From assembly GCF_036026595.1 (NCBI RefSeq), contig NZ_JARZFX010000010.1:56058-120057 (forward strand): a DNA stretch of 64,000 bases, read 5' to 3'. Below are positions 52,001-61,217 of the stretch, in pieces. Source of the stretch: Virgibacillus_P tibetensis. Lineage in GTDB: Bacteria; Bacillota; Bacilli; Bacillales; Amphibacillaceae. The first letter of the stretch is position 1, and each line of letters opens with the position of its first letter. The notes below the pieces were generated by a model. It made no database searches. It had not been told where the DNA came from and was given only the letters and a program-made list of their open reading frames with translations. Position numbers and translations under genes: made by a program.

Positions 52001-52310
52001 TGATGAAAATGAACGTATCTCTTATAGTCATGTGAAAAGCAAGCAAATTCTTGATTTGTATCGAAAACTTAGTGTTGGTCAAACAGAAATTTATCCAGAA
52101 TTAATTCATGCATTTGAACAAGAAACGAAGGAAATTACGGATATGGAGAAGTATCAGTCAATGTTATCCAGTGCTACTGATTTCATCATCGGTAAAAACG
52201 AGGAGATGGGTATGGCATCGTTATTTAGTATCGGTGAATCCTCTCTTTCATATGATACATTCCAAAAAGCAGAAGACTTTGAGTTAGTTTCTTATCTTAT
52301 CGTAAAGTAG
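49080..52310 (+). CDS. PLD-domain/SNF2-family helicase
   Basis: A 1076-residue DNA translocase. An N-terminal phospholipase-D-like domain (about 20-180) keeps the fold landmark FAMFGSANFRSSSLGF (136-151), but the expected HxK dyad just before it reads MNM. Then comes the SNF2 motor: Walker A ADSVGLGKTFEA (270-281), DESH box (360-363), LSATPVNNR, motif V ATDCISEGQNLQ and motif VI IQRFGRIDRLG (about 810-820). The C-terminal 200 residues are unassigned. GGGAGG lies 8 bases before the ATG. It is followed 8 bases later by the DUF4391 gene. Likely a defence helicase of an Hma-like or type III-associated system. Confidence 0.85.
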   Translation: MQKLLDNKKMGSIGETIKDNIRSNAKLSIMSAYFTIHAFNALKKELSKVDHVKFLFTEQSFTNTPHDIKESTTQLQRERALSGFEDEAGFRNLLTQSRIAKDCARWIHEKVDVKSFKTSVPTMNMVNVQNPKHDSFAMFGSANFRSSSLGFTYSDDPALATYTDDKSMTQQYIQWFDTYWENQNRLEDVKEELLDQLEVLYKDHNPEFIYFVTLYHIFRDYLNELDEDTIVKSKTGFHETAIWNKLYKFQRDGVLGAIDKLEKHNGCIIADSVGLGKTFEALAVIKYYELRNDRVLVLSPKKLRENWTIYTLNDKRNILAADRFNYDVLNHTDLSRYTGMSGDINLETVNWSNYDLIVIDESHNFRNNDARKDHETRYQRLMNKVIKSGVKTKVLMLSATPVNNRMKDLKNQIAFITEGKDDALERVGIHSIETSLRRSQTAFNKWLKLEDHERNTDRLLEMLNTDYFKLLDSLTIARSRKHVEKYYDLKEIGKFPTRLKPINEHAPIDSQNEFPSLEEVNKTISRLNLSAYAPLRYLLPEKRAEYSEKYDTVINNKSVLTQLDRELSLIHLMRVNLLKRMESSIHSFGKTIASLLHRVDDLIYKLDHFKKYTDSTLKINEINIEDDEIEDMLIGSKVKVLIQDMDRIKWRQALEDDRHYLEQLITEAAKVQPHRDEKLNYLKQHIENKINKPINKNNPKIIIFTAFGDTANYLYDNISKWARGNLGVNLALVTGSGSNKTTMKGVRTKDLNAVLTHFSPKSKGRDKLYPDATEEIDILIATDCISEGQNLQDCDYLVNYDIHWNPVRIIQRFGRIDRLGSKNDKIQLVNFWPNMELDEYINLEARVTGRMALVDISATGEENVIDYQGEKMNDLDYRRKQLEQLQEEVIDLEEMSGGLSITDLTLNDFKMDLVEYMENHKEMIEKAPLGLYAIAPNHSDSDLKPGVIFCLRQINQKATIPDQSALEPYYLIYIDENERISYSHVKSKQILDLYRKLSVGQTEIYPELIHAFEQETKEITDMEKYQSMLSSATDFIIGKNEEMGMASLFSIGESSLSYDTFQKAEDFELVSYLIVK

Positions 52311-52318
52311 GTGATTCC

Positions 52319-53083
52319 ATGCGAAGTCAACTTATTGACGTTTTCCATATGCCGCAAAAAACTGTCTTTAATCGTAAAATAGCGAAGAAACAATTTTATG
52401 AGCAAGGTCAATTAACACCTGATGAAAAAGAGCTGTTAACTACTGAAATTGACAGCATCTATTTACTGGCTATCTGCAAACAGGACACTCTAAATATTTC
52501 TAAGTACGTTAATGAAGATAAGCGGTATGAAGAAATCTATTGGCTATCAGTTTCATTTAAAACGATAAACAGGTATGAACGAATGGTGAAGCTGTTTCAC
52601 AAAGTCTTGCCAAATCCAATTGTGATTATTGCATCCGATGAAAATGAGAACATCAGCATTAGTGCTGCGCATAAGAGGTTAAACAACAATGATGAGACTA
52701 AGGTCGTAGTTGGAAATGTAATTCAGTCACCCTGGATTAAATTATCGGATGTTAATGATGGAGTACAACGTTTTCTACAGCGGATTCGTTTTAATAACTT
52801 ATCATATAGTAATCTCTGGGCGTTTTATGAAAGTGTGCATTCAGCGATAACGATGAGCTCATTAATTGAAAATATAAGTACCTATCCTAAAATAAGTACA
52901 TCATCTGAAGAGTTGTTACCACTAATCACTTCACTTAAGGATGTCGATAAAAGTATAGATCAACTTCGACTATTACAAAAAGAACAGCTTGATTTCGGGG
53001 AAAAGATAGAACTCCACATAAAAATAAAGAAAAGGGAACAAGAAAAAGAACAGATATTGAAACAAATAAGGGAGTTGTGTTAG
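52319..53083 (+). CDS. DUF4391 protein
   Basis: A 254-residue DUF4391 protein. It begins with the family-typical TVFNRKIAKKQFYEQGQLTPDEKELLTTEIDSIYLL and DTLNISKYV, has a middle segment around WLSVSFKTINRYERMVKLFHKVLPNPIVIIA, and ends in a charged coiled coil. The family occurs beside helicase and methylase genes in restriction-like loci; its biochemical role is unknown. It starts 8 bases after the helicase gene, and its stop is immediately followed by the methyltransferase start, so the three form a coupled unit. Confidence 0.85.
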   Translation: MRSQLIDVFHMPQKTVFNRKIAKKQFYEQGQLTPDEKELLTTEIDSIYLLAICKQDTLNISKYVNEDKRYEEIYWLSVSFKTINRYERMVKLFHKVLPNPIVIIASDENENISISAAHKRLNNNDETKVVVGNVIQSPWIKLSDVNDGVQRFLQRIRFNNLSYSNLWAFYESVHSAITMSSLIENISTYPKISTSSEELLPLITSLKDVDKSIDQLRLLQKEQLDFGEKIELHIKIKKREQEKEQILKQIRELC

Positions 53084-54922
53084 ATGGATAAGCTAGACGG
53101 TAAAACATTTGATATTGTTGAAGATAACATTGAGAAAATGAAAGAACTATTTCCTGACATATTTACAGAGGGTAAAATTGATATGGACAAGTTCATGTTG
53201 ACGTTGGGCGAACATGTTGAAAAGGATAAAGAGCGTTATGAGTTTACATGGAATGGAAAGACAGAAGCTATTCAGCTGGCACAGAAACAAACAACTGGAA
53301 CTTTACGTCCTTGTAAAGAGGAAAGTGTGAATTGGGATACCACAAAAAATTTATATATCGAAGGGGATAATCTTGAGGTACTCCGTATTCTTCAAAATTC
53401 TTATCGTAATAAAGTGAAAATGATTTACATAGATCCCCCTTACAACACAGGTCACGACTTTATTTATAATGATGATTTTAAGGATAATATAAAGAATTAC
53501 CTTAATAAAATGAATGAATCTCTAAAGTCAAATGCTGAGGTAAATGGCAGGTATCATACTGATTGGTTAAACTTTCTGTATCCTAGACTAAAAATAAGCA
53601 AAAACATTCTTAAAAAAGATGGCGTTATATTTGTTTCAATAGATGATAATGAATATTCCAATTTAAAAAAGGTTATGGATGAAATTTTTGGTGAGAATAA
53701 TTTCCTTGCTACTTTTGTTTGGAAAAGAAGAGCTTCATCCGCCATGGCAGACAGATTAGTATCAACAGATCATGAATATGTAATTTGTTATCAAAATGGT
53801 GAATTTACATCATTCAATGGACTTGAAAAAGAATTTAAGGGATACAGTAATCCAGATGGAGATCCAAGAGGCGATTGGACAAAAGGTGATCTAACTGTAG
53901 GCATGACTAAAGAACAAAGACCCAACCAATATTATGATATTAAAAATCCAAAAACAGGGAAAATTTATAAACCTAGCTCTAAGAGGATATGGGCCTATAT
54001 AAAGGAATCTATGGATAAGTTAATTGATGAAAATAAAATTGTATTTCCCGATGATGAAAATCAAAGACCTATGTATAAAAGATTTAAACATGATATGAAT
54101 ATCAAGGTGAACCCAATTTCAACATGGATAAATGAAGGCTCTAAGTTAATAGAAGATAACGCCCAAGCTATTAGTTTATCAACAGGATTAAATTCAGAAG
54201 GAACTAAAGTAATACAGGAATTATTTGATTATAAGGCATTTGATTATCCAAAACCTACATCTCTAATAAAATCATTAATAAAACAAGTTTGCGATGAGGG
54301 TGATATCGTTCTAGACTTTTTTGCGGGATCAAGCACAACAGCTCAATCACTACTAGAGGTTAGTGAAGAAACAAATAAATCTATTAGCTACATTTTAGTG
54401 CAAATACCGGAAAAAATATTGGAAAACTCTCAATCATATAATGATGGTTTAGATGACTTATGCAAACTTGGTAGGGAACGCATTAAAAAATTTATAGCTA
54501 AATCGAAAATTAATTATGCTGATTCAGGATTTAAAGTATTCAAGTTAGACGAAACCAACCTACATGTATGGGATGAGGAATCATTAGATCTAGAAAAAGA
54601 TTTAATGGATATGATTGATCCAGTTAAAGAAGGGCGAACACAAGAGGATGTTGTTTACGAGATATTACTGAAGTATGGAGTAGATTTAACTATCCCTATT
54701 GAGAAGAAAAATATAGCTGGTAAGTCAGTATATGATGTTGGTATGGGATATCTCTTAATTTGCTTGGAACGTGATATTACTTTAGACATCATTAAACAGA
54801 TCGCAGAAAAAAACCCAGCGCGTGTTGTTTTCTACGATGAAGGATTCAAAGATGACACTGTTCGAACAAATGCTCAACAAATCTTAAAGCGCCACAACGT
54901 AGAAGATATCCGTGTTATTTAA
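53084..54922 (+). CDS. Type III-like DNA methyltransferase (Mod, beta class)
   Basis: Adenine-N6 DNA methyltransferase of 612 residues. Catalytic motif IV IDPPYNTG lies at about 115-122, before the SAM motif I DFFAGSSTTAQ (about 411-421). This order defines the beta class of type III Mod and Type II-like enzymes. Target-recognition residues lie between them. TLRPCKEESVNWDTTKNLYIEGDNLEVLRIL precedes motif IV, as in Mod. It would mark self DNA for the Res subunit. It begins directly at the DUF4391 stop and is followed 15 bases later by the Res-like gene. Confidence 0.93.
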   Translation: MDKLDGKTFDIVEDNIEKMKELFPDIFTEGKIDMDKFMLTLGEHVEKDKERYEFTWNGKTEAIQLAQKQTTGTLRPCKEESVNWDTTKNLYIEGDNLEVLRILQNSYRNKVKMIYIDPPYNTGHDFIYNDDFKDNIKNYLNKMNESLKSNAEVNGRYHTDWLNFLYPRLKISKNILKKDGVIFVSIDDNEYSNLKKVMDEIFGENNFLATFVWKRRASSAMADRLVSTDHEYVICYQNGEFTSFNGLEKEFKGYSNPDGDPRGDWTKGDLTVGMTKEQRPNQYYDIKNPKTGKIYKPSSKRIWAYIKESMDKLIDENKIVFPDDENQRPMYKRFKHDMNIKVNPISTWINEGSKLIEDNAQAISLSTGLNSEGTKVIQELFDYKAFDYPKPTSLIKSLIKQVCDEGDIVLDFFAGSSTTAQSLLEVSEETNKSISYILVQIPEKILENSQSYNDGLDDLCKLGRERIKKFIAKSKINYADSGFKVFKLDETNLHVWDEESLDLEKDLMDMIDPVKEGRTQEDVVYEILLKYGVDLTIPIEKKNIAGKSVYDVGMGYLLICLERDITLDIIKQIAEKNPARVVFYDEGFKDDTVRTNAQQILKRHNVEDIRVI

Positions 54923-54937
54923 GGGGGTGTTTCAGTA

Positions 54938-57922
54938 ATGAAGATTAAATTCGATGAACAGCAATACCAATTAGATGCTGTCAACTCTATTGTAGACATT
55001 TTTGATGGACAACCTGTAAAAGAATCCAACTTCTCAGTTGGTGCAGGACATATCCTAGGACAGCAACAAACGGAATTAGGTATTGGTAATAAGCTTGAAC
55101 TGTCAGAACAAGAAATATTAGAAAATATACAATCGATACAAAAGGGAAATCACTTGAAAAAAAGTAATATTATCCAAGACTGGAATTTTACTGTTGAGAT
55201 GGAAACAGGTACAGGGAAAACGTATGTATATACTCGCAGTATTTTTGAACTAAATAAAAAGTATGGTTTCTCGAAATTTGTAATCGTCGTACCAAGTGTG
55301 GCTATACGCGAAGGGGTATACAAATCGTTCCAAATGACTGCTGATCATTTTAATGAATTATACCCAGGGCAGTATTGTCATTATTTTATCTATGATTCAT
55401 CAAAGCTAGAGAAAGTTCGTCAGTTTGCAACAAGTAGTGATATTGAAGTAATGATTATTAACATCGACGCATTCAGGAAAAGTTTCGATGATCCTGAGAA
55501 AGAGACAAAAGCGAACCTTATCCATCGTGAGCGGGATACGATGAATGGGAAAAAACCAATTGAGTTCATTCAAGAAACAAACCCAATTGTAATTATTGAC
55601 GAACCTCAGAGTGTTGATAATACAGAGAAGGCGAAAGAAGCAATTGCATCACTCAACCCATTATGTAAGTTGCGTTATTCGGCAACACATAGAGAAACGT
55701 ATAACCTGATGTATAAGTTGGATCCTATTGATGCTTATGACCAACGATTAGTGAAAAAGATCGAAGTGCTGTCAGTGAATTCGGATGATGATTATAACGA
55801 TCCATACATTAAGCTTATTAGTGTTTCAAACAAGAGTGGTTATAAAGCAACTATAGAGCTCGACGAGAAAAAGAAAAACGGTAATGTAACGCGTGTTCGA
55901 AAACAGATAGATCCTAATAAAAAGAACAATCTGTTCCTACTATCTGGTGAGCGTGAATTATATCAAGGTTATGTTGTAGCTGGAATTGATTGCTTCCTAG
56001 GGAATGAATCGATAGAGTTTGAAAATGGCAAAGTACTGGGACTTGGTGGAGTGATCGGTGGAATGGACGATAACCTTTTAAAAAGATATCAAATCCGTGA
56101 AACAATCCGAACTCATTTAGACAAAGAGTTAAAACTAGTTCATAAAGGGATAAAAGTACTTAGCTTGTTTTTCATTGATAAGGTTGCTAACTATCGTATT
56201 TATAACGATGATGGCACATGGAGCCATGGGAGATATGCTCAAATGTTTGAAGAAGAGTATATGAACTTAATTAAGCATCAGAAATATCATACGTTATTTA
56301 AAGAAGATAGCTTTCTTACAAACTTTAATGTAGAAGATGTTCATGGCGGTTACTTCTCGCAAGACAAAAAGGGGAATTTTAAAGACAGTCGAACAACAAA
56401 AGATGGTTCTCTCCGTTCGAATAAAGATGATGAATCCTTCTTTGAGCTGATCATGAAGAATAAAGAAAGATTACTAAGTTTTGATGAACCGAAGCGGTTT
56501 ATTTTTTCTCACTCGGCACTTAAAGAAGGATGGGATAACCCAAACGTATTTCAAATTTGTACGTTAGTCGAAACAAAAGACACCCTAACAAAACGGCAAA
56601 AAATTGGACGCGGTCTTCGTTTACCAGTTAATAAAGATGGTCGCCGTGTTTATTATGAAAACGACAATATATTAACCGTTGTTGCAAATGAATCCTATGA
56701 GGAATTTGCAGATTCACTTCAAAAGGAAATGGAAGATGAAACAGGCATTAAGTTTGGATATATCGAGCAACAGGCTTTCGCACCAATTACTTTTAAGGAC
56801 GAAAATAATGAAGAACAAATACTTGGTTATGAAAAGTCCGAGAAATTATTTGATTTTCTGTTAGAAAAGAAATACATCGATAAAAAAGGTAAAGTAAAAG
56901 ATTCTCTTAAGCAGGATTTAGTTAGTGAAGATTTTTCGGTGCCCGATGAATTTTTACCTGTACAACAAGAGATTGAGCGGGTAATCAAAAAGTCGATTAA
57001 AAAGCTACCTGTATTTAATGAAAAAGATAAAGTTTCCATTGGGTTGAACAAAGAAGTATTATTAAGTGAAGACTTCAACCAATTATGGGATAAGATTAAA
57101 TATAAAACTACATATTCCGTTCAATTGGATAGTGAAAGACTAATGAATGAAAGTGTATCAGCAATTAGAAAATTAGCCCCATTTAGAGCACGAAAAGTTA
57201 AACGGGAAAATGCACTCCTGAAAGTTGAGCACTCTGGGGTTACAGGTGAAGGACAAACACTAAGGGTATATGAAGCTTTGGAAGAAGAGCGAAGGCTACC
57301 TGACATATTACGTTATCTGCAGGAGCAAACAAATCTTAAACGCCGAACTATAGTGGATATACTTATAAAGTCCGTACGTCTGGATGATTTTAAAAAGGAT
57401 CCACAAGCATTTATGGAAGCAGTAATGAAGATCATTAATCGGGAAAAGCGTAAACTTATCATCGATGGCATTAAATACGAGAAGATTGGTGACCACGAAT
57501 ATTATGAGCAATCACTTTTTGAAAATGAAGAGCTTGTAGGGTACATGAAAGCTAATGCTGTTAAAGTTGATTATGACAAGTCTGTATATAATTACATTAA
57601 GTATGATTCTGACACAGAAAAAACATTTGCTGAAAAACTCAACAACGATGAAGATGTTAAGTTATTTGTAAAACTACCTGGATCGTTTGTCATTGATACA
57701 CCATTAGGAAACTATAATCCCGATTGGGCAATCTTAGTCGAGAATGATGGTGTTGAAAAGCTATTCTTCGTCATTGAAACAAAAGGTAGTACAGATCAAG
57801 AGGACCTTCGCCTACGTGAGGACGGTAAGATTGAATGTGGACGTAAACACTTTGCTGCACTTGAGAATGGTGTTAAGTACGATGTTGCAAGTAGTTATGA
57901 GCAATTGAAAGAGAATATATAA
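54938..57922 (+). CDS. Type III restriction enzyme Res-like helicase-nuclease
   Basis: A 994-residue DEAD/DEAH-type translocase with nuclease. Walker A METGTGKTYVYTR is at about 88-100, the DEPQ box (VIIDEPQS) at about 219-226, LRYSATHRE next, and KRQKIGRGLRLPVN (about 551-564) is motif VI. A C-terminal PD-(D/E)xK nuclease is visible as YNPDWAILVENDGVEKLFF then VIETKG (about 925-947), with D, E and K present. It would cleave DNA lacking the Mod mark. AAGGGGGTG precedes the ATG. Last gene of the restriction operon; a terminator follows. Confidence 0.93.
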   Translation: MKIKFDEQQYQLDAVNSIVDIFDGQPVKESNFSVGAGHILGQQQTELGIGNKLELSEQEILENIQSIQKGNHLKKSNIIQDWNFTVEMETGTGKTYVYTRSIFELNKKYGFSKFVIVVPSVAIREGVYKSFQMTADHFNELYPGQYCHYFIYDSSKLEKVRQFATSSDIEVMIINIDAFRKSFDDPEKETKANLIHRERDTMNGKKPIEFIQETNPIVIIDEPQSVDNTEKAKEAIASLNPLCKLRYSATHRETYNLMYKLDPIDAYDQRLVKKIEVLSVNSDDDYNDPYIKLISVSNKSGYKATIELDEKKKNGNVTRVRKQIDPNKKNNLFLLSGERELYQGYVVAGIDCFLGNESIEFENGKVLGLGGVIGGMDDNLLKRYQIRETIRTHLDKELKLVHKGIKVLSLFFIDKVANYRIYNDDGTWSHGRYAQMFEEEYMNLIKHQKYHTLFKEDSFLTNFNVEDVHGGYFSQDKKGNFKDSRTTKDGSLRSNKDDESFFELIMKNKERLLSFDEPKRFIFSHSALKEGWDNPNVFQICTLVETKDTLTKRQKIGRGLRLPVNKDGRRVYYENDNILTVVANESYEEFADSLQKEMEDETGIKFGYIEQQAFAPITFKDENNEEQILGYEKSEKLFDFLLEKKYIDKKGKVKDSLKQDLVSEDFSVPDEFLPVQQEIERVIKKSIKKLPVFNEKDKVSIGLNKEVLLSEDFNQLWDKIKYKTTYSVQLDSERLMNESVSAIRKLAPFRARKVKRENALLKVEHSGVTGEGQTLRVYEALEEERRLPDILRYLQEQTNLKRRTIVDILIKSVRLDDFKKDPQAFMEAVMKIINREKRKLIIDGIKYEKIGDHEYYEQSLFENEELVGYMKANAVKVDYDKSVYNYIKYDSDTEKTFAEKLNNDEDVKLFVKLPGSFVIDTPLGNYNPDWAILVENDGVEKLFFVIETKGSTDQEDLRLREDGKIECGRKHFAALENGVKYDVASSYEQLKENI

Positions 57923-57974
57923 TAAATTACCGCTAGAGTGTTTAGCTCAGACATCTAGGATTTTAACTAACAAG

Positions 57975-58025
57975 AACGCTAAAGACTGTTAATTATAAAT
58001 GTTGCAGTTTCTTTAGCGTTTTATT
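57975..58025 (+). terminator. Terminator after the restriction operon
   Basis: AACGCTAAAG (57975-57984) pairs with CTTTAGCGTT (58011-58020), extended by ACTG/CAGT, then TTATTTAT. Confidence 0.82.
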
Positions 58026-58185
58026 TATATGATACTGATAGTTTAAATTACAAATGTAGAAAAGGGGTAATGTAATGAGAATTACCGAGATTAATCATCT
58101 CCTTTTTACTGTTACCAGTTTATCCAGAATAACATCCGTAAATCTGTAAATTGTACCAAATACAAATTAACGAGGGGGATTAACG

Positions 58186-59175
58186 ATGAAGAGATGGTGG
58201 ATGATTCGTGCGGGAGATAACAATGAACTAATTCCAATATGGAAGGACAAGGGTATTGCTTCCATTGGGTGGCCTAAATTGGGTGATCCTAAAGAATATC
58301 GTTCAAAAGAAGAAATGCTAACAAAAGCAAATACTGTATTTGGTGATAGTAAACCTAATACTAGAAAGAGCTGGATTAATCAGGTATGGCGTTTCAGCAG
58401 AGAAATAAAGAAGGACGATAGAGTTATCACTTATTTTAAAGAAACTAGAGAATACCTGGTTGGAACTGTAACTGAAAATCATTTTTATAATGAGTCAATA
58501 GGAGATCCCGCATATCCAAATAATATAAGGGTTGAATGGGAAGAAACTACAGTTATTAGAGACACACTATCACAAGCAGCGAAGAATAGTTTAGGTTCGG
58601 TATTAACAGTGTTTCGCGTAGATGATTGGGGTGGTGAGATTGAAAGATTATTAGAGTACCCTTTTATTGAACCAGATGAAACAGATGAAGCTGAAGAAAG
58701 TGAAATAATAGAAGACTTGGTTAATAAGGCACTGGTAATGGTACAAGACAAAGTTGATAAACTTGACCCATGGCAAATGCAAGAACTAGTTGGAGGACTT
58801 TTACAAGCAATGGAATACAATGTTCAGGTAAGTCCAAAGGGCCCGGATGGCGGTGTAGACGTATTAGCATATAAAGATGCATTTGGATTTGAAAAGCCTA
58901 TTATTAAAGTGCAAGTGAAGCATCGTAAGTCTTCCGCATCTGCGCCAGAGATTCAGCAGTTATTAGGGGCAAATCCGATTGATGCTAATAGTTTATTTGT
59001 TTCAACCGGTGGATTTACATCACAAGCAGAAGCGGTAGCTAGACATAATTCTGTTAGGTTGGTAGATTTGGAGGAATTGGTTAGTTTGATAGTGAACTGG
59101 TATGAATCTATACCAAATGATGTAAGAAGTCTCTTACCATTAAAGAAAATATATTTACCTGATATTTTAGGGTAA
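58186..59175 (+). CDS. Mrr-like type IV restriction endonuclease
   Basis: A 329-residue modification-dependent endonuclease. The N-terminal half (1-160) looks like a modified-base reader of the EVE/PUA-like type (KRWWMIRAGDNNELIPIWKDKGIASIGWP ... REYLVGTVTENHFY). The C-terminal Mrr_cat domain has LDPWQMQELVGGLLQAMEY, catalytic GPDGGVDVL (D225) and KVQVKH (Q243, K245), the Mrr variant of PD-(D/E)xK. GAGGGGG precedes the ATG. It has its own promoter region after the restriction operon and is 80 bp upstream of an uncharacterised three-gene cassette. Confidence 0.88.
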   Translation: MKRWWMIRAGDNNELIPIWKDKGIASIGWPKLGDPKEYRSKEEMLTKANTVFGDSKPNTRKSWINQVWRFSREIKKDDRVITYFKETREYLVGTVTENHFYNESIGDPAYPNNIRVEWEETTVIRDTLSQAAKNSLGSVLTVFRVDDWGGEIERLLEYPFIEPDETDEAEESEIIEDLVNKALVMVQDKVDKLDPWQMQELVGGLLQAMEYNVQVSPKGPDGGVDVLAYKDAFGFEKPIIKVQVKHRKSSASAPEIQQLLGANPIDANSLFVSTGGFTSQAEAVARHNSVRLVDLEELVSLIVNWYESIPNDVRSLLPLKKIYLPDILG

Positions 59176-59255
59176 ATCATATTAATTCAATGCTATAATA
59201 GAAATAAATAATCGACTAGTTTTGATAATATGATTTCAAATGAAAGGGGATACAA

Positions 59256-60554
59256 ATGAAACAAGAAATATTAAGTAGAGTGTTTGATAGACTAAATAAA
59301 GAAACTGTAATCGAAGTAATTCAAAAGATGAAACAGGGATGGACACCAAGTAAGAAACAAAAGAGAGTTAAAAAGGAATTACTGGATGATTTTTTACAGC
59401 TAGCAGATCTGATTAATGATGAGAGAATTGAAGACTTTGTAGAAATGGCCGTAATGACTAAACAAATTGGATTACCTGCATACACTTATAAGGTAAATAA
59501 TTTAAACTTTTTGCAAGAGCATCCAATAAGAGAAATCACTGATTTTGTGTTGTTTGAAAAGTTCTTAATTACAATTGAGGAAAGTTCTGAAACAGATCAG
59601 GAATTAAAGATGCAGCTAAGAATAAAAGAATATAATGAACGTTGGAGACATGGCGGGGTACTTGACCGAAATAGTTTAACGGCTGTATACAAGATAAATG
59701 TTAGTTTGGATAAAGAAAAGAATAAAATAACAATAAATGCTGGTAGTGATCTTATTCATGAGGTAACTAGGCAATTTGTTCTACAAGCTTTAAAATGGCC
59801 TGTTATATCATATCGAATTGTAGAAAAGGCTAATCAAAGTTATCAGATAGGAAATGCTAGTTATAAGACAGCAATATTACTTGACTTTATAAATAACCGT
59901 CTTAATCCAAGTGGTATAGATGCTAAATTTAAGGAGATTAAATTTAATACAAGAGGTAAATTACATAATAGTGAGGGAATTAGGAATGTAACTATTAACG
60001 GAAATGATATTTTATCCTCACAACTTGCTTGCGAGTATATTACATTAGGGAGCGGAATTGTTTCATTTAAATTAAGTTTGACTTATAATGAACAAGATTT
60101 CTCAGCTATTTTCTCACTAAAAGGTGAGAATGATGACTTGATGAAGATCGTGATAGTTGATTTAGACAATCAAGAAATAAAAGAAGAAATTATGGAATTA
60201 ATACAAGAACATTATATTGACATGTGTAATGAGGGACTGAAGGATATTGATGCTACTAAAAGAATATTAGAAACAATATATGACAAATACACTGAGGGGG
60301 ATAAATTTGTTTTTCAAGTAATTCAGGATAGTGTGCTTAAGGTAAATGAGTGCCTTGCAAATTCAATAGAAGATACCGATATAGAGGATGATTTCTACGA
60401 ATTAATAACTGAAATTGTATATAACAACAAGATTATCCTTGATGCAGCTGGATATAATGGTATTAATGAAGATTTGGAAAAAATAATGAATACTCTAGAA
60501 AGTAATTTTACTGATCTCGATGATGAAGATTTAGATGACGAAGAAACTGAATAA
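59256..60554 (+). CDS. Uncharacterised acidic 432-residue protein
   Basis: I do not recognise this protein. Helical N-terminal segments (EILSRVFDRLNKETVIEVIQKMKQGWTPSKKQK) are followed by a middle beta-rich part (KNKITINAGSD ... NNRLNPSGIDAKF). The C-terminus is strongly acidic (SNFTDLDDEDLDDEETE). No membrane span, Walker motif or metal motif is seen. Start ATG follows AAAGGGG by 7 bases. The stop is 18 bases before the next gene, with AAGGAGGTGAGG between, so it leads an operon of three. Confidence 0.8.
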   Translation: MKQEILSRVFDRLNKETVIEVIQKMKQGWTPSKKQKRVKKELLDDFLQLADLINDERIEDFVEMAVMTKQIGLPAYTYKVNNLNFLQEHPIREITDFVLFEKFLITIEESSETDQELKMQLRIKEYNERWRHGGVLDRNSLTAVYKINVSLDKEKNKITINAGSDLIHEVTRQFVLQALKWPVISYRIVEKANQSYQIGNASYKTAILLDFINNRLNPSGIDAKFKEIKFNTRGKLHNSEGIRNVTINGNDILSSQLACEYITLGSGIVSFKLSLTYNEQDFSAIFSLKGENDDLMKIVIVDLDNQEIKEEIMELIQEHYIDMCNEGLKDIDATKRILETIYDKYTEGDKFVFQVIQDSVLKVNECLANSIEDTDIEDDFYELITEIVYNNKIILDAAGYNGINEDLEKIMNTLESNFTDLDDEDLDDEETE

Positions 60555-60572
60555 TAATAAGGAGGTGAGGTT

Positions 60573-61217
60573 ATGTATCTAGGAATAAAGGATTGTATAA
60601 TTTGTGAAATTGACAAGGATTTATCTGTAGATAAAATTAAAAAAGGCCTCTCCTCTACAACCTTTGAAGTATTTAATTTTAAAGTTATTGATTCAGATAT
60701 CTTAGAGGTCGAGTATAAGTGGTTAGATTCAATTAAAATAAAAGACAAAATTGTTAGTAGAAAACAAAAGACGGTAAAAAGCTGGATTTATCATAAGATA
60801 AATCACATAATAGTTTTCGCCAACTCAGAAAGTGACGTAAACTTCTTTAAGATAAAGATCCAGAATTCATTACATGTGATATTTAAAGATATAAATATTT
60901 TTGAGAAGTGGAAGAAGGATTATTTGAATAAGGGGTTATGGATTGCTGACCTGACTAATATTCAAATAAAAAATAATATTATTCCCTATGACGATGAGGA
61001 AATGATTAATATTTCTATACATCACTTAGACTTCAAAGAAATAAATGCATACTTAACAAAGCGATTGGATTCTTTGGTAAGTTTAACTTTTAAATATAAT
61101 GGTTCAAACAACATAACATTTTATTTAGACCCAAAATCAATTATTTCATTTCCTGATACAATAAGGTTAAATGAAATGATTGAGGTATTTGATGAGGTGT
61201 TAAATGACCAAAAATAG
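60573..61217 (+). CDS. Uncharacterised 214-residue protein
   Basis: No recognised family. It begins MYLGIKDCIICEIDKDLS; the middle has WLDSIKIKDKIVSRKQKTVKSWIYHKIN and the C-terminal third is beta-rich (LVSLTFKYNGSNNITFYLDPKSIISF). No membrane span or catalytic motif is evident. It overlaps the following membrane-protein gene by 14 bases, so translation is coupled. Second gene of the cassette after the Mrr-like enzyme. Confidence 0.75.
   Translation: MYLGIKDCIICEIDKDLSVDKIKKGLSSTTFEVFNFKVIDSDILEVEYKWLDSIKIKDKIVSRKQKTVKSWIYHKINHIIVFANSESDVNFFKIKIQNSLHVIFKDINIFEKWKKDYLNKGLWIADLTNIQIKNNIIPYDDEEMINISIHHLDFKEINAYLTKRLDSLVSLTFKYNGSNNITFYLDPKSIISFPDTIRLNEMIEVFDEVLNDQK

Noticed and set aside
60785..60800. 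Second copy of TTATCATAAG as possible right att site of the island
   Set aside because: It lies inside a coding gene as Tyr-His-Lys codons, has no flanking similarity to the rlmH end, and splits a coherent operon.
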